This document shows positions 24,344 to 32,587 of a stretch of DNA of 64,000 nucleotides, in pieces; the stretch's first letter is position 1; every line of letters starts with the position of its first letter. Origin of the DNA: Dallia pectoralis (lineage: Eukaryota; Chordata; Actinopteri; Esociformes; Umbridae); assembly GCA_029465975.1 (NCBI GenBank), contig CM055754.1:10797288-10861287 (forward strand). The letters run 5' to 3'. A program made the position numbers and the translations under genes. Under the pieces are notes generated by a model. That model worked only from the letters and a program-made list of their open reading frames with translations. It was not told the origin of the DNA and searched no databases.

Positions 24344-24894
24344 ATGGTGCACACTGATCTGGCAGGGCCGATAGACCCAATGTCCAAAGGCGGACATAAA
24401 TATGCGATATCTTTCATAGAAACAAGAGCGACACAACAACTGCAACAGACAAATTCCTTGCTGATATGGCTCCATATGGTCGAGTTAAATGCATCAGGTC
24501 TGACAATGGGGCGGAGTTCACAGGAAAGGCGTATCAGGCGTTACTGAGTAGAAGTGGTATTAAACATGAGACCTCTGCATCGTACTCTCCACACCAAAAT
24601 GGCACTGCTGAACGAAATTGGAGAACCTTATTCGACATGGCTAGGTGCCTGTTAATTGAAAGTGGGTTACCTAAAACATTGTGGACATATGCAGTTCAGA
24701 CAGCCGCTATAGTGAGAAACAGATGTTTTAATAATCGCACTAAGCAAACAGCTTACTTCATGTTAACAGGCAGGCAACCAAACATTTCTAGGATGCAGAA
24801 GTTTGGTATTTCATGTTATGCTTATCAACATGGCAAAGGAAAGCTGGACTCGAGGTGTGAGAGAGGCACTTTATTGGATATGACAGAATCATGA
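24344..24894 (+). pseudogene. Copia integrase catalytic core
   Basis: The DDE retroviral-type integrase core is spread over two frames. MVHTDLAGPIDPMSKGG (24344 frame) holds the first Asp. CIRSDNGAEFTGKAYQALL and SASYSPHQNGTAERNWRTL (24466 frame) hold the second Asp and the catalytic Glu. The text between KYAISFIE and APYGRVKCIRSDN is much shorter than in complete copia integrases, so there is an internal deletion plus a frameshift near 24430-24470. The C-terminal part (FNNRTKQTAYFMLTGRQPN) is recognisable. Confidence 0.85.
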
Positions 24895-25640
24895 TCTACT
24901 ATCCTGATACCGGAGGAATACAGAAACGAAGGCTAGTTGAGTTTTTTCCCAGAATGAGTACTGAAGTAGACAGGATACCGATTGATGATGATTATGCTGA
25001 TTTTGGGGTAAAAATTAATCTGAGAGAATCAAAAAAAGGTCCCGAAGTTAATCTCCAAAGTTCTCAGGAACAGGGCACAAGAAAAGAGCCAGACGTGGGC
25101 GAAATGAAAACACAAATAGATGATGAACCTGAAGAAAGGCGATATCCTGACAGGGAGAGGAAAAGGCCAGGTTATTTAAGTGATTATGTTTGTGGTTTTA
25201 AAGGTGACAGAGCTGACATTGATTATTGTTATAGACTTGTTTGCAATATACCCCAAACCTACAAAGAAGCGGTAACATCAGTGAATGCAGATGAATGGGT
25301 TAGGGCTATGGACGAAGAGATGAAGTCATTATGGGAAAGTGTAACTTTTATCCTGACCCATCTACCTGTAGGTGAAGAAGTAGTGCGGGGTAAATGGGTC
25401 TATGCAATTAAAAGGAATAGTGACGGAACGGACAAGTACAAAGCACGATATGTTGCCAAAGGTTATAGCCAAGAGAGAGGTGTGAACAATGATGAGACTT
25501 TTTCTCCAACTGCTAGTGCACAAGACAAAAAAATGTGTTACAGAAAAGGTGAAAATGTGAACTGGATACATGCATACAGCGATGCGGATTGGGCAGCTGA
25601 TGTAACTGATAGACGAAGTACTACAGGTTTTTTTATTTAA
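24891..25640 (+). pseudogene. Copia reverse transcriptase/RNase H with deleted catalytic core
   Basis: The frame starts in the integrase-RT linker, reaches EAVTSVNADEWVRAMDEEMK and GKWVYAIKRNSDGTDKYKAR with YVAKGYSQERGVNNDETFSP (the RVT_2 start). It then jumps in frame at about 25525 to KKMCYRKGENVNWIHAYSDA with DWAADVTDRRSTTGF, which is RNase H. The intervening palm with the YVDD box is missing, so no polymerase activity is possible. The frame ends at 25640 because a LINE-tail fragment is inserted right after STTGF. Confidence 0.85.
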
Positions 25641-25710
25641 CCTTTCTTTAACCAGGTGGGCCGATTGAGAACAAATTCTCATTTACAACGGCGACCTGGC
25701 CAAGATTCTG
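25627..25710 (-). mobile_element. LINE 3'-tail fragment inserted in copia RNase H
   Basis: The inverse of the LINE tail seen at 12999-13070 lies here: AACCTTTCTTTAACCAGGTG, GGCCGATTGAGAACAAATTC, then GGCGACCTGGCCAAG. Only the last about 80 bases of the LINE are present, as in a strongly 5'-truncated insertion. It interrupts the copia text between STTGF and the resumed S-LNKNGPLVSWKTKRQ. Confidence 0.8.
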
Positions 25711-25920
25711 CATTAGCCTAAACAAAAACGGTCCATTGGTCTCATGGAAGACCAAAAGACAGCCTACTGTTGCACTGTCGACCTGTGAGGCTGAGTATAT
25801 GGCATTAGCCGCGACTGTGCAGGAGTGTTTATTCCTACAGCAATTGTTGGAAAACATTGATGGTTTGAAATATGAATCCAAAGTGTATGAAGAAAATCAG
25901 GGGGCCATGTATCGACAAAG
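25711..25920 (+). pseudogene. Copia RNase H, first part
   Basis: It resumes with LNKNGPLVSWKTKRQPTVAL, then STCEAEYMALAATVQECLFL and YEENQGA, the conserved RNase H tail of copia polyproteins (S-T-x-EAEY and D/E-N-Q-x-A). About ten residues normally following NQGA are absent. The reading is then interrupted at CGACAAAG by the LTR element. Confidence 0.85.
25916..25920. repeat. Target-site duplication, left (CAAAG)
   Basis: CAAAG precedes the left LTR and recurs directly after the right LTR (29452-29456). A 5-bp duplication is usual for LTR integrases. Confidence 0.9.
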
Positions 25921-26308
25921 TGTCACGACTCGTCGGGTGTAGTGTGGATGAAGCCATGTGCAGAGTCGTATATCCGTTTGGGTCAGGTTTATTTAAAGGA
26001 CAGCAAACTCAAAACAAACCGTAAACGGCGACAAAAACACGTACTGGTCGAAAGAAAGGAAAATGCGCATATAGCGACTTAAAACAAGCACCTTCAAACA
26101 ACAATTCTAACGTGTTACAAAAACACTCACCTCTACAAACAATGTGACATAGAACAATGCGAAGCAATGAGTGCACTGCTCGCGACCCTCTTATATCCCA
26201 TTGATTAAAAGTGCAAACAGCCGTGAGACAAACGTAAACACGGAAGTGAAACAAGGAAGTGCATCACCGAAATGTAAGTGTAGCAACGCCACCACACCAA
26301 TCGTGACA
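25921..26308 (-). repeat. 3' LTR (minus orientation)
   Basis: The partner of 29064-29451, apparently identical over 388 bp. The AATAAA signal (25988-25993, minus strand) would end the transcript. Confidence 0.95.
25988..25993 (-). terminator. LTR polyadenylation signal AATAAA
   Basis: AATAAA on the minus strand in the 3' LTR, about 70 bases before the LTR end. The copy in the 5' LTR is at 29131-29136. Confidence 0.6.
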
Positions 26309-26327
26309 GTATCCCCCACTAAAAGGC
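26309..26327 (-). promoter_or_regulatory. Polypurine tract of the LTR element
   Basis: On the minus strand TTTTAGTGGGGGATAC ends directly at the 3' LTR start TGTCACG. A purine run in this position primes plus-strand DNA synthesis in LTR elements. Confidence 0.65.
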
Positions 26328-26449
26328 TAGCTCCCCAGATAGCCGAACGGAAACACAAAACCAAAACAAGGGAGCAACAGGGAGAGAACCCGCAGTCAAA
26401 CCCAAAAGGGTCAGTCCAGGACCGCAGGTCCAGCCCTGAAAAGGCCTCG

Positions 26450-26625
26450 GTGGCTGAGAGGCCGCCATCTAGTGCGGCAGAGAGACCGCCATCTAGTGCG
26501 GCTGAGAGTCCGCCGTCTTGTGCGGCTCAGAGTCCGCCGTCTTGTGCGGCCCAGAGTCCGCCGTCTTGTGCGGCTCAGAGTCCGCCGTCGTGTGCAGCTC
26601 AGAGTCCGCCGTCGTGGGCGACGTG
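26450..26625. repeat. Tandem array, 24-bp unit, about 7 copies
   Basis: The unit is GCGGCTCAGAGTCCGCCGTC plus TTGT. On the minus strand it encodes eight-residue Thr-Ala-Asp-Ser repeats near the end of the ORF. Confidence 0.9.
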
Positions 26626-26649
26626 GTGGCGGAGGCCATCGTGGGCGCC

Positions 26650-27062
26650 GCCGCGTGGCGGCGGCCATCGGGGCGCAGCCGTGGCGGCGGCCATCGTGGG
26701 CGGTGTCGTGGCGGCGGCCATCGTGAGCGTAGTCGTGGCGGCGGCCATCGTGAGCGTAGTCGTGGCGGCGGCCATCGTGAGCGTAGTCGTGGCGGCGGCC
26801 ATCGTGAGCGTAGTCGTGGCGGCGGCCATCGTGAGCGAGCGTGGCGGCGGCCATCGTGAGCGAGCGTGGCGGCGGCCATCGTGAGCGTAGTCGTGGCGGC
26901 GGCCATCGTGAGCGTAGTCGTGGCGGCGGCCATCGGGAGCGGTCGTGGCGGCGGCCATCGGGAGCGTAGTCGTGGCGGCGGCCATCGTGAGCGTAGTCGT
27001 GGCGGCGGCCATCGTGAGCGTAGTCGTGGCGGCGGCCATCGTGAGCGTAGTCGTGGCGCGGC
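26650..27062. repeat. Tandem array, 27-bp unit, about 15 copies
   Basis: The unit is GTAGTCGTGGCGGCGGCCAT plus CGTGAGC. Some units are shortened by nine bases (GAGCGTGGCGG), which keeps the frame. On the minus strand it encodes TTLTMAAAT in one frame and RLRSRWPPP in another. Confidence 0.9.
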
Positions 27063-27069
27063 CTTCGTG

Positions 27070-27369
27070 GTCGGCGATGCGGCAGCCATTGTGGGCGGCG
27101 ATGCGGCAGCCGTTGTGGGCGGCGATGCGGCAGCCATTGTGGGCGGCGATGCGGCAGCCATTGTGGGCGGCGATGCGGCAGCCAGTGTGGGCGGCGATGC
27201 GGCAGCCATTGTGGGCGGCGATGCGGCAGCCATTGTGGGCGGCGATGCGGCAGCCATTGTGGGCGGCGATGCGGCAGCCATTGTGGGCGGCGATGCGGCA
27301 GCCATTGTGGGCGGCGATGCGGCAGCCAGTGTGGGCGGCGATGCGGCAGCCATTGTGGGCGGCGATGCA
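27070..27369. repeat. Tandem array, 24-bp unit, about 12 copies
   Basis: The unit is GATGCGGCAGCCATTGTGGG plus CGGC. On the minus strand it encodes SPPTMAAA repeats (variant SPPTLAAA where CCAGTG replaces CCATTG). Confidence 0.9.
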
Positions 27370-28380
27370 ACAGCCATCTTGAGCGCTGGCGGCACGGCGG
27401 GAGCCATCGTGGACGCTGGCGTGACGGCGGCAGCCATCTTGGGCGCTGGCGGGACGACGGTAGCCATCTTGGACGCTGGCGTGACGGCGGGAGCCATCGT
27501 GGGCGCTGGCGTGACGGCAACAGCCATCTTGAGCGCCGGCGGGACGACGGCAGCCATCTTGAGCGCTGGCGTGGCGGCAACAGCCATCTTGAGCGCTGGC
27601 GGCACGGCGGGAGCCATCGTGGACGCTGGCGTGACGGCGGCAGCCATCTTGGGCGCTGGCGGGACGACGGTAGCCATCTTGGACGCTGGCGTGACGGCGG
27701 GAGCCATCGTGGGCGCTGGCGTGACGGCAACAGCCATCTTGAGCGCCGGCGGGACGACGGCAGCCATCTTGAGCGCTGGCGTGGCGGCAACAGCCATCTT
27801 GAGCGCTGGCGGCACGGCGGAGCCATCGTGGACGCTGGCGTGACGGCGGCAGCCATCTTGGGCGCTGGCGGGACGACGGTAGCCATCTTGGACGCTGGCG
27901 TGACGGCGGGAGCCATCGTGGGCGCTGGCGTGACGGCAACAGCCATCTTGAGCGCCGGCGGGACGACGGCAGCCATCTTGAGCGCTGGCGTGCCGGCAAC
28001 AGCCATCTTGAGCGCTGGCGGGACGGCGGGAGCCATCGTGGACGCTGGCGTGACGGCGGCAGCCATCTTGGGCGCTGGCGGGACGACGGTAGCCATCTTG
28101 GGCGCTGGCGGGACGGCGGGAGCCATCGTGGACGCTGGCGTGACGGCGGGAGCCATCGTGGGCGCTGGCGTGACGGCAACAGCCATCTTGAGCGCCCGGG
28201 ACGACGGCAGCCATCTTGAGCGCTGGCGTGACGGCAGCAGCCATCTTGGGCGCTGGCGGGACGGCAACAGCCATCTTGAGCGCTGGCGGGACGACGGTAG
28301 CCATTTTGGGCGCTGGCAGGACGGCAGGAACCATCGTGAACGCTGGCGTGACGGCGACCATCTCAGGCGCAAGCGTGGTG
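27370..28380. repeat. Tandem array, 30-bp unit, about 33 copies, with 210-bp higher-order repeat
   Basis: The unit is of the type GACGGCGGCAGCCATCTTGG plus GCGCTGGCGT. The variant GGCACGGCGG recurs at 27391, 27601 and 27811, giving a seven-unit (210-bp) higher-order repeat. On the minus strand it encodes ten-residue PAxxMAxAV-type repeats. Confidence 0.9.
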
Positions 28381-28394
28381 GCGACCATCTCAGG

Positions 28395-28672
28395 CGCTGG
28401 CTCCTGTAAATCCAGCCATGTCCTCCACCACGTCCTAATAACAGCCGAGGGCTGATCATCCAACCCCTCCGGGGGTTTTTCTGTCCCTGACGTCGGTGGC
28501 CGAAAAGGGTCTTCCCACTGCGGGGTTTGTGGCTGTAGCTCCAGCCATGTCCTCCACCACGTCCTAATAACAGCTGAGGGCTGTTCATCCACCCCTCCGG
28601 GGTTTTTCTGTCCCTGTCGTCGGCGGCAGAAAAGGGTCTTCCCACGGCGGGGGTAGTGGCTGTAGCTCCAGG
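28395..28672 (-). repeat. About 135-bp direct duplication in LTR element interior
   Basis: Two adjacent copies of CAGCCATGTCCTCCACCACG through AAAAGGGTCTTCCCAC occur, at 28412-28530 and 28539-28660. Each encodes an SAVIRTWWRTW module plus a WEDPF...TGTEKP module on the minus strand. They differ by a few substitutions and the C-run length. Confidence 0.85.
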
Positions 28673-29100
28673 GGTTTCCCTCCCCCTGTCTGCAGCCCCG
28701 GAGCAGTGGGGGGCCGTTCCTGCAGCACCAGGACCGTGGGTGCTCTCTCCGCGGTCCTCCCGGAACACCTCCTTAGCTCCCCCCCAAAAACCTTCTTGGG
28801 ACGCCTTCGGGGTGCCCTCTTGCCTTCCTCCGGGAGGGACCGCGGACCCGATGTAATCGGCCCTGATAGCTGCATCGGTGGCTCATACCCGAAGTAAGCA
28901 CGGAGGCGCCTATACTCCTCTTCGGGCGTCTCCGGCTTACCCCAGTCCCACTGCTCCGTGGTGCGACGGTGAGCTTCATCCTTCGGGGCGCTATAGCTTG
29001 CCCCCCCGAGGAATCCACTCACCGTCTGCTGGCTCCGCTGGCTTCTTTGTGGGCTTCGCATTCTGTCACGACTCGTCGGGTGTAGTGTGGATGAAGCCAT
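28585..29100 (-). CDS. Unrecognised 171-residue N-terminal ORF of the LTR element
   Basis: The first ATG (29100) lies inside the LTR, giving MASSTLHPTSRD. A second in-frame ATG at 29059-29057, just past the LTR edge, gives MRSPQRSQRSQQ and is the more natural start. The protein is hydrophilic: KPETPEEEYRRLRAYFGYEP near residues 55-75, a basic cluster (GKRAPRRRPKKVFGGELRR) near 95-115, then a Pro-rich end (LPPPWEDPFLPPTTGTEKP). I recognise no Gag, protease or polymerase motif. The frame stops at 28585, but a four-C run here is a five-C run in the duplicated segment further left. Restoring one base would join it to the downstream frame, so it is probably the N-terminus of a longer protein. Confidence 0.55.
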   Translation of the reverse strand: MASSTLHPTSRDRMRSPQRSQRSQQTVSGFLGGASYSAPKDEAHRRTTEQWDWGKPETPEEEYRRLRAYFGYEPPMQLSGPITSGPRSLPEEGKRAPRRRPKKVFGGELRRCSGRTAERAPTVLVLQERPPTAPGLQTGGGKPLELQPLPPPWEDPFLPPTTGTEKPRRGG

Positions 29101-29451
29101 GTGCAGAGTCGTATATCCGTTTGGGTCAGGTTTATTTAAAGGACAGCAAACTCAAAACAAACCGTAAACGGCGACAAAAACACGTACTGGTCGAAAGAAA
29201 GGAAAATGCGCATATAGCGACTTAAAACAAGCACCTTCAAACAACAATTCTAACGTGTTACAAAAACACTCACCTCTACAAACAATGTGACATAGAACAA
29301 TGCGAAGCAATGAGTGCACTGCTCGCGACCCTCTTATATCCCATTGATTAAAAGTGCAAACAGCCGTGAGACAAACGTAAACACGGAAGTGAAACAAGGA
29401 AGTGCATCACCGAAATGTAAGTGTAGCAACGCCACCACACCAATCGTGACA
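29064..29451 (-). repeat. 5' LTR (minus orientation)
   Basis: The 388-bp direct repeat of 25921-26308. On the minus strand the order is TGTCACGATTGG at the start, GGATATAAGAGGG (TATA box), AATAAA, and ACGAGTCGTGACA at the end. It should act as promoter for the element's transcript running leftwards. Confidence 0.95.
29329..29342 (-). promoter_or_regulatory. LTR core promoter (TATA box)
   Basis: The minus-strand sequence GGGATATAAGAGGG within the 5' LTR; the same box lies at 26186-26199 in the 3' LTR. Transcription is expected to begin about 30 bases further left. Confidence 0.6.
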
Positions 29452-29622
29452 CAAAGGTGTAAACATGTGGACATTAAATGCCATTTTGTGAGGTCTGTGA
29501 TAAGGGAGGGCAGAATTACTCTGGAATACTGTCCAACTGATGAGATGGTTGCAGATGTACTAACAAAGCCAGCAACAAAGCTAAAGTTAATGAAATTTAA
29601 CTCATTTATGTTTGGTATATGA
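29452..29622 (+). pseudogene. Copia RNase H, C-terminal end (after the nested element)
   Basis: After the CAAAG duplication the copia text resumes: RCKHVDIKCHFVRSVIREGR, then LEYCPTDEMVADVLTKPATK, the conserved end of copia polyproteins. The stop is at 29620-29622. Removing the nested element with one CAAAG copy restores continuity with 25920, which shows that the insertion split an already existing frame. Confidence 0.85.
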
Positions 29623-29666
29623 ATTGTGTACTTATGATGAAATAGAAATGTTAGAGCAAGTGGGGG

Positions 29667-29725
29667 TGTGAGATTTATGGGGAAACAGTATTCCCTTGTT
29701 GTCTGAGAAAGTTACTCTGCTAACA
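29667..29725 (+). repeat. Copia 3' LTR-like terminal repeat (short)
   Basis: A polypurine tract (AGAGCAAGTGGGGG) ends at 29666, followed by TGTGAGATTTATGG and the shared block up to CTAACA. This gives only about 59 bp, with a matching 47 bp at 22814-22860. Either the LTRs are extremely short or both were internally deleted. No flanking target duplication is visible. Confidence 0.6.
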
Positions 29726-29788
29726 TCCCTCGTCACCCTATCCAATAGTACATACATTTGAAGAATTCGGGAGATAGCAATGTCACAA

Positions 29789-30130
29789 ACAGACACACCG
29801 GCTTACACATAACTTTAGCATCCATGGGTATTATAAAAACAGACACACCAGCTAACACATAACTTTAGCATCCATGGGTATTATAAAAACAGACACACCA
29901 GCTAACACATAACTTTAGCATCCATTGGTATTATAAGAACAGACACACCAGCTTACACATAACTTTAGCATCCATTGGTATTATAAGAACAGACACACCA
30001 GCTAACACATAACTTTAGCATCCATTGGTATTATAAGAACAGACACACCAGCTTACACATAACTTTAGCATCCATTGGTATTATAAGAACAGACACACCA
30101 GCTTACACATAACTTTAGCATCCATGGGCA
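29789..30130. repeat. Tandem array, 50-bp unit, about 7 copies
   Basis: The unit is ACAGACACACCAGCTAACAC plus ATAACTTTAGCATCCATGGG and TATTATAAGA. GCTAACAC/GCTTACAC and CATGG/CATTG variants alternate. Confidence 0.95.
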
Positions 30131-30532
30131 ATATTAGACAAGGGCAACTAACTGCTTCAGCATCAACTAAATAGATTGATTAATTAAGATGTTTACCCAC
30201 TTCTTCCAAATTGCTGAATGTAAATAACAACTCGGTTGTATAATTAGTATAATGTAAAAAAATAATCATCTATTATACACAGTTGTTGGATCTCTTAATT
30301 TTTTTATAAAGATAAGCAGTATCAAAGTTCATTGGGGAAATTTTGAAAATGTTTAAAACGTATACTACCATATTTTAAGCTGCATGTTAGCAGTCTTTTA
30401 TTTTTAAGCCTACTATGGAACTTACCTATAACTTACTTACTTATAACAGGGAGTGTGAAGTAGCAAGTGCAAGCTATCATGTTTGAAGAACGCTTTAGAT
30501 TTGTGTTAGTAATGTTTAGCAAAGAGCTGATA
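30131..30532. other. AT-rich spacer, nothing recognised
   Basis: No gene or repeat was recognised before the TIR element. Confidence 0.4.
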
Positions 30533-31845
30533 CAGGGTTTCTCCAGGTATCAGCCAATCTCATTAAATGCTTTTTCATGCCCTTTTTCATGCCACTTTAA
30601 ACTAATTTCATGCCCATGTCCAACTGAATTTCGTTGGGTGGGGTGGGTCACATGGGGGGATCTAAAGATTATGGGGGAGAGAATAACTTCTGATGCATCT
30701 GTCTAATTTAATCATCTTCATTTATTAATATCTACACATTTGTATGCATAAATTGTGCATTTCCAGTTGTGCAACATGTGGGTGGCTCCTGCAGACTATC
30801 TGAAAGTGGTTTGAGGTTAATAGGTCACTGCTCAAAAAACTATTAAGATTTCAAATATTTAAAAGTATTTTTTAAAATGTATGTTTTAAATGTTTTATTT
30901 TGAAAAACCAAATTATGTGCAACATGTGAAAGACCTTAAGTAAATTGAGGTTTCGAAGTGATTTCACCAAAAAAAGATTTTTACCGTTTTTAAATGTTTA
31001 TTAAACGTCTCTTACACCATTTCCTTAAAAAAAAACAAAGCTGTGCAATTTGTAGGTGTACTCTATAAAACAATATGACAGTGGTTTGAAGTTTCAAGGC
31101 CAAATGGTTAAACAGCTATTGAATTAATAACTTTAAGACGTACTTTATTGACGGTCCCTAACTATAGGCACACGGAGGTTTCTGTCGGTCTATATCACGG
31201 GTGTAGTGTGGCTGCTTGCGGGAAAACCGGACCTGATCTCGGGATCCGAATATCCGTTGAATATCCAATATCCAACCAACTTTACCTCGGTCTGAGATGA
31301 AGCAAATATATTTGTGTGGGAATTTCTCGCACTATAAAAACTAACCTTGCGCGAATGGTTTAAATTATGTGCAATCCCGCACCGAAATTCAAGCCCTGGA
31401 CGGGATTAACCAGGTTCTGAATAGTTCATCCTCCAACCACTTCTGCTGAAACTTGCATTTTCCCATTATTAGATATTTACTCCATTCTTTCACCACAGCA
31501 CACACACACACACACACTCACTCACTCGATAGACAGCAGACTCACACTCACCGCATGTTGCATTACTAGCATCAGTGGTCGCGACTTCGTGCACCAGCCG
31601 TACAAAACAGCCAATTAAAAGGTTCCGCATTTCAACCATTACGCTATACTTCCGATCAAAATTAGATTTAGATGTGTATATAGTCAAATCAAATTGTGAA
31701 AAATAATGTTTTTATTCCATCAAGTTTACATAATTTTTAATGCCTTTGAACATCGAAGTTCATGCTTTTTCATGCCAATTAATGCCAGAATTTTCACAAA
31801 ATCTATTTAATGACTTTTCATGCTTTTTAATGCGCGGAAACCCTG
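30533..31845. mobile_element. Non-autonomous DNA transposon (CAGGGTTTC ends)
   Basis: The 1313-bp element has inverted ends CAGGGTTTCTCC and, inverted, CAGGGTTTCCGC. Subterminal CATGCTTTTTCATGCC-type repeats lie in inverted orientation on the two sides (30560-30620 and 31750-31835). TGATA directly abuts both ends, a 5-bp rather than the 8-bp duplication expected for hAT. No transposase frame is visible. A short CA run lies at 31497-31520. Confidence 0.7.
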
Positions 31846-32535
31846 TGATAGGGCACAAGCACTTATTTTTGTTTATAAGGGTAAGCTATATATCAAAAGA
31901 ACAAACACTTATTGAACACTAGTTTGAGAGTCAAGTGTTTAAGTATCAGCTGGGACTGCTACCCTGAACACTACAGAGTTTACCTCTGTGTCCGTAGATG
32001 CAGCTAACTAAAACAATTAGTCAGCCACGACATCAACGTAAAACAGTAAAACATCTTGACTAGGGTTGGGCGATGTCCACTAAATTGTCAGTTGCCGATG
32101 TTGGCAGTAAAACATCGTGATGGATGATGATATCGTCGATAATATGATAAACAAATTCAGTAGCTTTTTAGAAGAATTATTTTTTAGAAGAGTTGCACAC
32201 TTTTTATTTTTATATATTTCTTTACATAAATATTTTTTTCTATAGGCTACTTAAAAACTATAATTTCGCTATTTTACTAACCCAACTAATTACTCATTCA
32301 CGTTTTCCAATAGGTTTCACGTGAGGGGAAAAGGTTGCTTTTTTCCTTTCACTTAAGAAGAGTTGCTTACTTTTTATTTTAATATATTTCGTTACATATT
32401 TTTTTCTATACTTAAAAATCATAATTTTGTTATTTTATTAACCCAACTAATCACTCACCCGGGCACTCCAATAAGGTTGCACGTAAGAAGGAAAACAAAA
32501 AGTAGCTTCCCTGTCAGTTAACAAGAGTTGATACA

Positions 32536-32580
32536 ATGGCGTTGGTATTGGTTGCAAAAAAGGAGAAGGGTGTTCCTGAC
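32536..32580 (+). pseudogene. Probable N-terminal exon piece of the hAT transposase
   Basis: ATG at 32536 opens MALVLVAKKEKG. After the nested long-TIR element the text resumes near 34076 with KKGTTSSILQCFGLTPDKPR and DLTEC, which matches the run-up to a BED finger in ZBED-like transposases. I infer that both belong to one exon split by the insertion. Confidence 0.45.
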
Positions 32581-32587
32581 ACAACCG

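Larger units (their letters stand above)
26411..28592 (-). pseudogene. Repeat-rich continuation of the LTR element ORF (frameshifted)
   Basis: Minus-strand frames of 699 and 785 codons alternate as the best frame. The path reads DEQPSAVIRTWWRTWLELQ, a second copy of this module, then 10-residue repeats (PALKMAVAVTP type, 30-bp units), 8-residue repeats (SPPTMAAA, 24 bp), 9-residue repeats (TTLTMAAAT, 27 bp) and finally 8-residue repeats (TADSEPHK type, 24 bp). All unit lengths are multiples of three. Single-base indels near 28602, 28195, 27828 and 27055 shift the frame. They could be real decay or assembly errors in repeats. Function unknown. Confidence 0.5.
25921..29451 (-). mobile_element. 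Young non-autonomous LTR retrotransposon with a tandem-repeat ORF and no gag/pol
   Basis: A 3531-bp element has two 388-bp LTRs with no difference that I can see by eye. They begin TGTCACGA and end TCGTGACA, and a CAAAG duplication flanks the element. Orientation is minus: the LTR has a TATA box and AATAAA on that strand, and a G-rich polypurine tract (AGTGGGGGATAC on the minus strand) abuts the LTR at 26308. The 2755-bp interior has no zinc knuckle, protease, reverse transcriptase or integrase. It contains a unique 5' coding part and about 2 kb of in-frame tandem repeats. It must be moved by another element's enzymes. LTR identity indicates recent insertion into the old copia copy. Confidence 0.9.
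22814..29725 (+). mobile_element. Ty1/copia retrotransposon, degenerate, split by a nested LTR element
   Basis: The plus-strand order is gag, CCHC knuckle, protease, integrase, reverse transcriptase, RNase H, which is Pseudoviridae order (integrase before reverse transcriptase). A near-identical about 45-bp segment (GAAACAGTATTCCCTTGTTG through TTACTCTGCTAACA) occurs at both ends (22818-22860 and 29682-29725), and sequence diverges exactly after CTAACA on both sides. This marks the inner and outer LTR edges. The coding region has several frameshifts, a deletion of the reverse transcriptase core near 25525, a LINE-tail insertion at 25627-25710, and a 3.5-kb LTR element inserted at 25921. It is a relic, not an active element. 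Confidence 0.85.

Noticed and set aside
26866..27843. Plus-strand Ala/Gly/Val-rich frame inside the LTR element
   Set aside because: It is antisense to the LTR promoter and is the mirror of codon-phased repeats on the minus strand.
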